From Chloroflexota bacterium (GTDB taxonomy: Bacteria; Chloroflexota; Ktedonobacteria; Ktedonobacterales; JACDGC01), in contig JAKAOI010000196.1 of NCBI GenBank assembly GCA_021812265.1, forward strand, positions 1 to 5,285: a stretch of DNA of 5,285 bases, read 5' to 3'. Of this stretch, positions 1 to 5,285 are shown one piece after another (the first letter of the stretch is position 1; every line of letters starts with the position of its first letter). The notes beneath the pieces are model-generated. The model saw only the letters and a program-made list of their open reading frames with translations, did not search any database and was not told the origin of the DNA. The translations under genes and the position numbers were made by a program.

Positions 1-68
1 AAGGGTCGGCGTCCCTTTGTTTCAGATACAGAACCCATGCGCTTCTCTTTCAAGCAAAAGTCTTAATT
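1..68. repeat. Structured dispersed repeat, second copy, truncated by the window edge
   Basis: Positions 12-68 align with 247-303 (52 of 57 identical), and 1-17 also resemble 202-218. Relative to the full copy this one lacks about 35 bases, including the TCTGGGG hairpin, with the missing piece bounded by the shared TCCCTT. The first hairpin is kept (AAGGG 1-5 with CCCTT 13-17). The rest lies left of the window. Confidence 0.7.
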
Positions 69-90
69 GTATTGCAATCAAATAAAACCT

Positions 91-119
91 ATGTTCTTAT
101 TGTAACATAATTAGAACAT
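91..119. promoter_or_regulatory. Candidate operator: dyad overlapping the promoter
   Basis: ATGTTCT (91-97) and AGAACAT (113-119) are perfect inverted arms separated by 15 bases, with extra partial symmetry between them. The dyad covers the -10 box and most of the spacer of the leftward promoter and reaches the expected start site, the usual place for a repressor site. The arm sequence does not match a regulator I can name with confidence. Confidence 0.45.
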
Positions 120-127
120 TTTGTCAA
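99..127 (-). promoter_or_regulatory. Strong sigma-70-type promoter, leftward
   Basis: On the minus strand a perfect -35 box TTGACA (122-127) is separated by exactly 17 bases from TACAAT (99-104), a five-of-six match to TATAAT. The surrounding DNA is AT-rich. Transcription would begin near position 92 and run left through the partial repeat copy and out of the window. It therefore marks a new transcription unit after the hydrogenase operon rather than the operon's own promoter. Confidence 0.65.
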
Positions 128-164
128 TATAAAGCGAAAATTAATCATTTTCTCTTTTATTTCC

Positions 165-303
165 AGGACTTTCGCTGCAACATGGAACATTGGGGATGTA
201 CAAGGAGCGGCGTCCCTTGTATGAGGTTCTGGGGTGTCCCCAGACATCCCTTTGTTGCAGATACGGGACCCATGCGCTTCTCTTTCAAGCGAAAGTCCTA
301 ATT
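165..303. repeat. Structured dispersed repeat, full copy with nested inverted repeats
   Basis: The right part (247-303) matches 12-68 at 52 of 57 positions, so this is a repeated element. The copy has several perfect inverted repeats nested in each other: 165-176 with 288-299 (12 bp, AGGACTTTCGCT), 175-182 with 253-260 (8 bp, CTGCAACA), and 193-199 with 244-250 (7 bp, GGGATGT). The innermost region holds two hairpins: 200-205 with 215-220 (ACAAGG) and 228-234 with 238-244 (TCTGGGG, loop TGT). Adjacent stems share one or two bases, so not every pair can form at once. The fold suggests a palindromic intergenic element, a MITE-like insertion or a structured RNA. On the minus strand it also contains a 38-codon open frame (157-273), which I doubt is a gene. 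Confidence 0.75.
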
Positions 304-443
304 TCTTATCTGTGATATGTACGGTAACTGGTGATGAGTTTTGAGGAATATGTCGGGGTTTGATTTATACTTAGCGCTGTTAGCGAAACTGATGGCTAGG
401 ATATGTGAGGGATTTTTGTGTGATTGTTTCGGATCTTGTGGAA
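304..443. other. Intergenic stretch with no recognised gene
   Basis: I see no reading frame with a plausible start and ribosome binding site, no tRNA-like fold and no strong promoter on either strand. A weak TATAAA-like box on the minus strand near 366-371 lacks a good -35 partner. Confidence 0.5.
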
Positions 444-481
444 GCGGCGGCGCCTTTATGTGTCTATATAGAGCGCCGCGC
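444..481 (-). terminator. GC-rich hairpin just after the operon (possible terminator or mRNA 3' end)
   Basis: About 20 bases past the stop codon of the NuoH-like gene, GCGGCGGCGC (444-453) pairs with GCGCCGCGC (473-481). This gives a stem of seven perfect pairs plus two more across a one-base bulge, with a loop of about 19 bases. No U-tract follows in the leftward direction, so it is not a canonical intrinsic terminator. It may protect the mRNA end or act with Rho. Confidence 0.4.
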
Positions 482-501
482 TGATGTGTGTGATTTTAGG
501 T

Positions 502-1494
502 TTACAGATGAAAATATGCGCTGATAGCGTGTAACGCAAAGAATCCGAATATTCCGGCTGCTTCCAATATGAGTAACCCCGGATTATTCCAAATGGCTGC
601 CGGCTGCATATAATCTTCCGATGTGCGGAAGCGCGGAGCGGCGCCTTCCCATATTCCCAATAGTAAAGCGACAATGAATAAAGCCGCTATAAAACCTGCG
701 GCGCGCAATCCGCCGGCTGAAAGTAATGGGGCGACAAAAACAGCGGCGCCAAAAGCAATAAACGCCACGGTTTGTATCGCTTCGGCGGCGCGCATAACCA
801 GCAATTGTCCGCCGCTTAATTCAGTTAGTTCACCGGCCGCCAATTCAATTGCGCCAAAATCTGCGCGCAGCGGCGTTAAGCGGGTAAACACCGGCACACA
901 CATAAAAAATATGATGCCTGCAACCAGCCATATAAACTTGATAATGTAATTATGGAGCGCAGTTCCTGAAGGGATAGGGGTAAAAAAGCCTTCCATTGTG
1001 AGTGAACCGTGCAGCGCCATTGCAACCGTAATCGCGTATACAAACGGAACAATATATCCCAGCAGCGAGCGCACAGACCGTATGGCCGCCAATCGGGTAT
1101 ATGGTGAAGGAGTTACCCAGCCAAGCAAAATTTTACTTAAAGGCATTCCCAACAGCAAAGCGGCTTCTGCAATAGCGTCTGTTGGAAATTGGGTGATACT
1201 CGGATTGTTGTTTCCCGGAAAAGGCATAAACACCAACGCCAACAGCGGCGCGGTGATGGCGGAAATAATTAAAATTTGGGTAACAGCAAAGCTTGCGCCT
1301 TCGGTTTCCACGCTTTGCTGCCGTGTGCGTCGGGTAATTTCCTGAAAAGAGATTGCCGGAGCCGCATTTGTGTTGCCCGAAGCTGTGGCGCGCGCGTACC
1401 CGCGAATCCATCCCAGCAGCACGGCAGCCACAAGTGCAAAAAGCGCTCCCGGATAGATAAATATTGTAATGAACGCGCCGATGATTGGGTTCAT
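502..1494 (-). CDS. Membrane subunit, NuoH/EchB/HyfC type
   Basis: A 330-residue, strongly hydrophobic protein with about eight predicted helices. It belongs to the family that anchors the soluble hydrogenase module and forms the first half-channel (E-channel) in complex I. Visible signatures are YPGALFALVAAVLLGWIRGYAR (14-35) at the N-terminus, GWVTPSPYTRLAAIRSVRSLLGYIVP (125-150), and ADFGAIELAAGELTELSGG (211-229), which aligns without gaps to the family's PFDxxEAExELVxGxxTEYSG. Changed positions include Ile148 for the Glu of the YE motif, Phe203 for the Glu four residues before RxPFD, Arg210 for its Asp and Ala215 for its first downstream Glu; Glu217 and Glu225 are kept. The start overlaps the small-subunit stop as ATGA, and a perfect AGGAGG (1505-1510) lies ten bases upstream, so translation is probably coupled. 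It is the last gene of the operon in this window. The assignment is good, the function as an ion channel doubtful. Confidence 0.85.
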   Translation of the reverse strand: MNPIIGAFITIFIYPGALFALVAAVLLGWIRGYARATASGNTNAAPAISFQEITRRTRQQSVETEGASFAVTQILIISAITAPLLALVFMPFPGNNNPSITQFPTDAIAEAALLLGMPLSKILLGWVTPSPYTRLAAIRSVRSLLGYIVPFVYAITVAMALHGSLTMEGFFTPIPSGTALHNYIIKFIWLVAGIIFFMCVPVFTRLTPLRADFGAIELAAGELTELSGGQLLVMRAAEAIQTVAFIAFGAAVFVAPLLSAGGLRAAGFIAALFIVALLLGIWEGAAPRFRTSEDYMQPAAIWNNPGLLILEAAGIFGFFALHAISAYFHL

Positions 1495-1955
1495 TTTGCC
1501 GGTTCCTCCTCATCTTGTGTTTCATCCACGGTATTTGTGGATTTTTCGGCTTCATCTAACTGCCGGGCAGCCTCAACAATTGCTGCAATAATCTGATCCG
1601 GAGTTGGAGGGTCGCCGGCTATTTCAATATTCACATTTAATATATCTGAGGCGTTGGTCAGTATTTGCGGATTATCGGCAAATACTCCCCCATGGATGGC
1701 GCAATCACCAACGGCAACCAGCGCGTGCGGGCTGGGAACCGACGCTAACGTGCGCTCTACCACACTGCGCATGCGTTTGGTTAACACACCGGTGAGCAGC
1801 ACAATATCTGCGTGCCGCGGGCTGTTTACAAAAGAAATGCCCATTGATCGCAGCTGATACGCCGGCGCGTTCAACGCTAAAATTTGTTGATCGCAGCCAT
1901 TGCATGCGCCCATCGTTATGGGATATACCCAAACTGCGTGATTTTTAGCGGCCAT
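1491..1955 (-). CDS. Hydrogenase small subunit, NuoB/EchC/HycG type, with Asp replacing the fourth cluster cysteine
   Basis: A 154-residue protein of the family that holds the proximal [4Fe-4S] cluster (N2 in complex I) next to the NiFe site and passes electrons from the ferredoxin-like subunit. The cluster motif begins GACNGCDQQ (16-24; Cys18, Cys21). It continues through SPRHADIVLLTGVLTKRM (45-62), a clear match to the family's HPRHADxLLVTGPVT stretch, and GDCAIHGG (83-90; Cys85). The fourth ligand is normally Cys in GCPPRP, but here the motif is GDPPTP (114-119) with Asp115. The Glu that usually follows the first Cys pair (CNGCDIE) is Gln24. The last 20 residues are acidic and probably disordered. 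The ATG was chosen for its Shine-Dalgarno sequence and length. The gene overlaps the antiporter gene by 11 bp and the next gene by 4 bp (ATGA). Family membership is firm; cluster type and ligation are inferred. Confidence 0.88.
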   Translation of the reverse strand: MAAKNHAVWVYPITMGACNGCDQQILALNAPAYQLRSMGISFVNSPRHADIVLLTGVLTKRMRSVVERTLASVPSPHALVAVGDCAIHGGVFADNPQILTNASDILNVNIEIAGDPPTPDQIIAAIVEAARQLDEAEKSTNTVDETQDEEEPAK

Positions 1956-4101
1956 GGCTATGCCCCCCCTTATGCTTCTTTTGTGATTGACGCTGTGTGT
2001 TTGGCGGAATATTTTTTCTTGGGACTTTAGCGGCTGCGGCAGGCTTCTGGTTTCCTGCGGCAGTGGCTGCAGTTTTTTCCGGCGCCTTTTCAACAGACGG
2101 GGTATTGCCGGCTGTTGTTTTTTGCAAATTGGCGCGCGGAGCCTCTGGTTTTGTTTCCCGAGCGGTTACTGCCGCTTTTTCCTGCGGCGCTTTTTCTGTC
2201 ATTACAGGCGCAGCGTCTGGGTCAGCCATATCTTCAGGCGCTTCATCATAGGTATCTGCTTCGGTGTATACTTCTTGCTCCCCTTCAATATCAATCGCGC
2301 CTAAGTCATGGCGCCATTTTGCCGGCCCCGGTAAAATAAAGGGTGTTCGCGCGATATGGGTAATGGTTATCCACGGTGTAAAACCATTCATCTCTTCTTC
2401 GCGGAATGGTTCTCCGCCGGCAAAAACAGGTAATGTGCTGCCCTTGGCAGAAACTGCGCCAGAAAAAAACGCCACTACACCAAATATTACCAGCCCAAAG
2501 AGCCAAAACAGCCCCGGCTCCCAAGAAACCCCGGTTGTTTGTATACCAAACATAGAAATAGAAATATTAGAAATTTCTACGCCTTGGGTAAGTAACGAAG
2601 CTGCGGCAAGCTGGCCCAGCCCGGGAATAAGATTGACCGGCGCCAAAAGCAGCTGCGGCGCAATGCTTAAGATCAGCAGCGCAATAATCGGCAGGCTGAA
2701 TAGCGGCGCTTCGGCGGTGGCCGAACGCAATAAAAGTGTTTCTTCGTTTGTAAGGCTATTGTTGGGTGAAAGGAATGAGGCGAGGTATCGTGTTACAGCA
2801 ATGGCGGCAAAACCTTGGCTCATCCACAGCGCGCCACCGATTAAAAACGCGAAGCCGCCCCATTTGGCGATAGCAAGATTTATCAGAGCAAAGGAGGCGA
2901 AGCCAATAAGCAGCGGCGCGCCGGCAAGGCACAGCATTGCTATAGCCGCCGCAATAAAATGCAGCGGTAAAATTTTGGCAATTCCCTTCAATGAATCAAT
3001 GGAAATATCTTTAAGCAAGCGGCATTCCAGTGACGCTATTACCGCGATGAGCGCGCCAAACGCTGCGATATATCCGGCCAGCAGCAGCGTCACTCCAACT
3101 AACGCTTGACTGTTTCCTGAGCCGATAGCGATTATCATCCATCCCGCAATATTTTCGGCCAGCAGTAAAGCAATTGCCATGATATCACGTTCCGCCAGCA
3201 GCGTTATCGAAGCGGCGATAACGGTTGCGGCGCCGAAAATGATGTATAGCGTATTCAGTGAAAGGCCGATTCCGATAGGAACAGACGGCCAAGGATTATT
3301 GATAATAGCGCTTACCCGGGCAAATAAAATAAGGCCGGAGGGCAAATACATCAGGCCGATAACACCGAGCGCATTGGCGGAAACACCCAGCGCGGCGCGG
3401 CGCAGCCATATCATAAACGGATATGCGCCGAGCGCAAACAAAAATGCTACAAATACAAGAGCAGCGGTAAAAAAAGAAAACGGCGCCGCGCCCTGGACAG
3501 TTACGCCGGTTAAATCCAGCAGGGAGCTTTTTTTCAGCATAGCCATTGCCGGAATCATTGCCAGCAAAAACAATATTGGTCCCGCGCAAACGGTTACTAA
3601 ATCGACCCAGCGCGTTTTAAAGATATCTGCGGCGCCGGCGGCAAGGTCATCTGCAGCCGTGATAAGCCAAGCTATGGCGGCGACACCCAGCCAGCACAAT
3701 GACAGAAGAATAATATTATCGTTTAATAAAGCGCCGCCGGTTAACGCCGCAGCTATCAAAACGAAGCCCATTGGCCGGAAGTTTGATCCGCTGCGTGGAA
3801 AAGCAGCCCACAATAGTATAGGAATAACCCATATCGTTAAGCCGACCAAAGCATATGCGCTTAAGCCGTCCAGTCGCTGGCCGATAGCCGCGCCAAAGAG
3901 CGGGAACGCAAATATGATAGGGCCGTCTGGGAAAACATTGCCGGCTAGGGTTAGCGCAGCGGCAATGGATATAATCGCCGAAAGCAAAGCAAGCGCAATA
4001 CCCGCAATGCGGGGCAGGCGCGCGCCGGCAGCAGCAAGGATAACCCCTGCCGTAAATGGCGCCAAAATCAGCGCAAGTGAAAGATTCGAGAGTGTGAGCA
4101 T
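1945..4101 (-). CDS. Antiporter-like membrane subunit (NuoL/HyfB/HycC/EchA type) with long charged C-terminal tail
   Basis: A 718-residue protein with about 14-15 hydrophobic helices in residues 1-552, then a soluble tail (553-718). The core aligns with the ion-translocating subunit of complex I and group-4 hydrogenases: NDNIILLSLCWLG (127-139, TM5), GAYPFMIWL (225-233, TM7), VSANALG (240-246, TM8), ERDIMA (304-309), AENIAG (315-320, resembling the IENIG of HyfB/HycC) and AGAPLLIGFASF (393-404, TM12). At nearly every site where the family has an essential charge this protein has a neutral residue: Leu138 for Glu, Ala223 for Lys, Leu245 for His/Lys, Met308 for Lys, Phe404 for Lys. The tail is acidic at about 603-633, then Ala/Lys/Pro/Thr-rich with EKAP twice, and ends KKHKGGHSHGR. 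The start has AAAGG seven bases upstream. It lies 39 bp after the large subunit and overlaps the next gene by 11 bp. Proton pumping is doubtful; a structural anchoring role is my inference. Confidence 0.88.
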   Translation of the reverse strand: MLTLSNLSLALILAPFTAGVILAAAGARLPRIAGIALALLSAIISIAAALTLAGNVFPDGPIIFAFPLFGAAIGQRLDGLSAYALVGLTIWVIPILLWAAFPRSGSNFRPMGFVLIAAALTGGALLNDNIILLSLCWLGVAAIAWLITAADDLAAGAADIFKTRWVDLVTVCAGPILFLLAMIPAMAMLKKSSLLDLTGVTVQGAAPFSFFTAALVFVAFLFALGAYPFMIWLRRAALGVSANALGVIGLMYLPSGLILFARVSAIINNPWPSVPIGIGLSLNTLYIIFGAATVIAASITLLAERDIMAIALLLAENIAGWMIIAIGSGNSQALVGVTLLLAGYIAAFGALIAVIASLECRLLKDISIDSLKGIAKILPLHFIAAAIAMLCLAGAPLLIGFASFALINLAIAKWGGFAFLIGGALWMSQGFAAIAVTRYLASFLSPNNSLTNEETLLLRSATAEAPLFSLPIIALLILSIAPQLLLAPVNLIPGLGQLAAASLLTQGVEISNISISMFGIQTTGVSWEPGLFWLFGLVIFGVVAFFSGAVSAKGSTLPVFAGGEPFREEEMNGFTPWITITHIARTPFILPGPAKWRHDLGAIDIEGEQEVYTEADTYDEAPEDMADPDAAPVMTEKAPQEKAAVTARETKPEAPRANLQKTTAGNTPSVEKAPEKTAATAAGNQKPAAAAKVPRKNIPPNTQRQSQKKHKGGHSHGR
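1963..1971 (-). promoter_or_regulatory. Ribosome binding site that fixes the small-subunit start, inside the preceding gene
   Basis: On the minus strand AAGGGGGGG lies seven bases before the ATG at 1953-1955. The same bases encode Lys711-Gly712-Gly713 of the antiporter-like subunit. This site selects the start giving a 154-residue small subunit, the normal family length, over an in-frame ATG 46 codons upstream at 2091-2093. Confidence 0.7.
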
Positions 4102-4140
4102 TGCAGTACCTTTCTCATGGAATCCTGAACCCGCGCTGCG

Positions 4141-5250
4141 TTATTTATCGACACAGGCAATGCAAAGATCCAGGCTGGAAAGCGCTATCATCGCATCTGA
4201 AAGCAGTGTTTCTTGTAATACGACTGGAAGCGCTCCGATATTTTCACCGCTGGGGGTGGCAAAAGCAATAGACTTGATAAATTCTGGTACGGTTAGGTCG
4301 GCGTTGGTTCCGCGATTGGCGTTTAATTCAATCGTCAGCGTTTCTGAGCCGCGCGCGCCTTCTATGGTAACTGTGGTTTTCTCTGGCGGTAAAATATCCG
4401 GCAACGCCGCGCGTTCTTGCCCTTCAGGCATATCATCAAAAATTTTGGTGATAATGCGCGCGCTGTCTTGAATATCTGAAAACATTTGACGCGCCCTCGC
4501 CGGCGCGCTGCCGGAGATAAAACCGGTGTTTGTTTCTGTCGACAGAATATCCGCCATCTGAGCGTATATATCATATGGTGTATCCAGCCGCGCGTCATGC
4601 GTTACACCCGATGCGCGCGCCACTGGGCCGCTTATGCACATCTCTTCTGCCGCTTCTTGCGATAATATTCCAACCGAGCCGGCTCGGTTGGCTAATGGCC
4701 CTTTCGGAGAAAGCAGCCGATCGAACGGAGCAATCACCGAATTGAGCGCTTGCACGGCGTCGATAATGGTTTGCGGATCCTGAATATTTTGTGCGCCGCC
4801 CGGAACGGCAATTTCCCAAAATAATCGTTTATCTGTTGCGCCAACACACGCCTCAAACAATATCTCACGCGCCTCTAGCGCTCCGGAATACAGCGCCCCT
4901 AATTCTGCGGCGCGCCCAATATGCGCCAATGTCCACAGCCGCGCCAATATACGCTCTACTTCGGCAAATACAACGCGCAAAGCTTGCGCGCGCGGCGGCG
5001 GTGTGATTCCGGCAATCGATTCAATTGCAAGGCATAGGGCATAGCGATGGCTGTATCCGCAGGTCCCGCAGATTCTTTCAGCCAAAATCAGCGCATCTGC
5101 GAGATTTTTTTGCAGCATCAGTGTTTCAACGCTGCGTTTTAAATATCCGGTATGCGTTTCTGCGCCTGTAATTTTTTCTCCATGCAAAGCCAATTTTAAA
5201 CTTATTGGCTCCGGCAGGGCAGGGTGAATGGGTCCAAGCGGAAATGTCAT
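4141..5250 (-). CDS. Group-4 [NiFe]-hydrogenase-like large (catalytic) subunit
   Basis: A 369-residue protein of the NuoD/EchE/HycE/CooH family, the cytoplasmic subunit that carries the NiFe active site in H2-forming or H2-oxidising complexes. It opens with GPIHPALPEP (residues 6-15), the hydrogenase-type form rather than the HPAAHG form of complex I. The N-terminal metal motif is RICGTCGYSH (59-68; Cys61, Cys64, His68). The C-terminal motif is DLCIACVDK (361-369; Cys363, Cys366), so all four NiFe ligands are present. Arg300 in GARG matches the active-site arginine of the usual PRG motif, with Pro changed to Ala. The usual DPCxxC proline is Leu362, and the usual GYxHRGxE reads GYLKRSVE (35-42). 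The stop follows the last Cys by three residues, so there is no cleavable C-terminal extension, as reported for some Ech/Coo enzymes. The start is supported by GGAG five bases upstream. It is the first complete gene of the operon here. Family assignment is firm; H2 activity is inferred. Confidence 0.9.
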   Translation of the reverse strand: MTFPLGPIHPALPEPISLKLALHGEKITGAETHTGYLKRSVETLMLQKNLADALILAERICGTCGYSHRYALCLAIESIAGITPPPRAQALRVVFAEVERILARLWTLAHIGRAAELGALYSGALEAREILFEACVGATDKRLFWEIAVPGGAQNIQDPQTIIDAVQALNSVIAPFDRLLSPKGPLANRAGSVGILSQEAAEEMCISGPVARASGVTHDARLDTPYDIYAQMADILSTETNTGFISGSAPARARQMFSDIQDSARIITKIFDDMPEGQERAALPDILPPEKTTVTIEGARGSETLTIELNANRGTNADLTVPEFIKSIAFATPSGENIGALPVVLQETLLSDAMIALSSLDLCIACVDK

Positions 5251-5264
5251 AATAGCTCCACATG

Positions 5265-5285
5265 TCAGTCCGGGCGACGATACCA
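5265..5285 (-). CDS. Possible 3' end of an upstream operon gene (partial, right edge)
   Basis: Reading leftward from the window edge, one frame gives six codons (WYRRPD) followed by TGA at 5265-5267, 14 bp before the start of the large-subunit gene. This spacing suits the end of a preceding gene in the same operon. In related operons a NuoC-like or ferredoxin-like subunit often sits next to the large subunit, so one of these is a guess for its identity. Six codons cannot identify a protein, and another frame across this edge is also open, so the call rests only on position and spacing. Confidence 0.3.
   Translation of the reverse strand, partial: WYRRPD

Noticed and set aside
1..303. CRISPR array.
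   Set aside because: Only two copies of a 57-bp repeat are present, about 178 bp apart, with no regular spacers.
1956..2093. An upstream ATG giving the small subunit 46 extra N-terminal residues.
   Set aside because: The extension is Arg/Lys/Gln-rich, overlaps the antiporter tail in another frame and is unlike the family; the internal ATG has a good ribosome binding site and gives the normal length.
2264..3109. A 281-codon open frame on the plus strand.
   Set aside because: It is antisense to the antiporter-like gene, has no recognisable domain and no convincing start.
636..3640. Recurrent GCGGCGC-like words as a DNA uptake or other genome signal.
   Set aside because: They fall at varied frames and contexts within Ala/Gly-rich coding sequence and are explained by codon choice.
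3179..4471. A 430-codon open frame on the plus strand.
   Set aside because: It lies antisense across two well-supported genes, has no family signature and arises from the GC-biased codon use of the minus-strand genes.
502..5250. Respiratory complex I (nuo) operon.
   Set aside because: The large subunit has HPALPEP and both CxxC NiFe motifs, and the gene set and order do not follow nuoA-N.
4141..5250. Ehr-type complex lacking a NiFe centre.
   Set aside because: All four metal-binding cysteines of the large subunit are present.

Overview
The window holds most of a leftward (minus-strand) operon for a membrane-bound, group-4-type [NiFe]-hydrogenase-like complex of the Ech/Hyf/Coo/complex-I superfamily. 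In transcription order the genes are: a catalytic large subunit (NuoD/EchE/HycE type, 4141-5250), an antiporter-like membrane subunit with an unusual charged tail (NuoL/HyfB/HycC/EchA type, 1945-4101), an Fe-S small subunit (NuoB/EchC/HycG type, 1491-1955) and a second membrane subunit (NuoH/EchB/HyfC type, 502-1494). The genes are 39 bp apart or overlap by 11 and 4 bp, and each has a visible ribosome binding site, so they look co-transcribed and translationally coupled. The far right edge may carry the last codons of an upstream gene. The NuoC-like and ferredoxin-like (NuoI/EchF) subunits expected in such a complex are not in the window and could lie to the right.

The complex is strikingly atypical. 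The large subunit keeps all four cysteines that would hold the NiFe centre, and it ends three residues after the last one, so no C-terminal processing is expected. The small subunit keeps three cysteines of the proximal [4Fe-4S] site, but the fourth (normally in a GCPP motif) is aspartate. The antiporter-like subunit has lost essentially every conserved charged residue of the proton path that I can align (TM5 Glu, TM7 Lys, TM8 His/Lys, the Lys after TM8, TM12 Lys). The NuoH-like subunit has lost the Glu of its YE motif and the Glu and Asp of its ExxRxPFD-type motif. All reading frames are intact, so this is not simple decay. I infer a divergent hydrogenase-related complex with an altered electron relay and a membrane arm that may not pump protons by the usual route.

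The left 500 bp hold no convincing gene. They contain two copies of a structured dispersed repeat (1-68, cut by the edge, and 165-303), the second with nested perfect inverted repeats. Between them is a strong leftward sigma-70-type promoter (99-127) overlapped by a dyad that looks like an operator (91-119). A GC-rich hairpin (444-481) lies just downstream of the operon.

The organism is probably an anaerobic or fermentative bacterium: hydrogenase-type operon, strong Shine-Dalgarno sequences, moderate GC with Ala-rich proteins and AT-richer intergenic DNA. A host-associated proteobacterium is possible, but the window does not settle the taxonomy.
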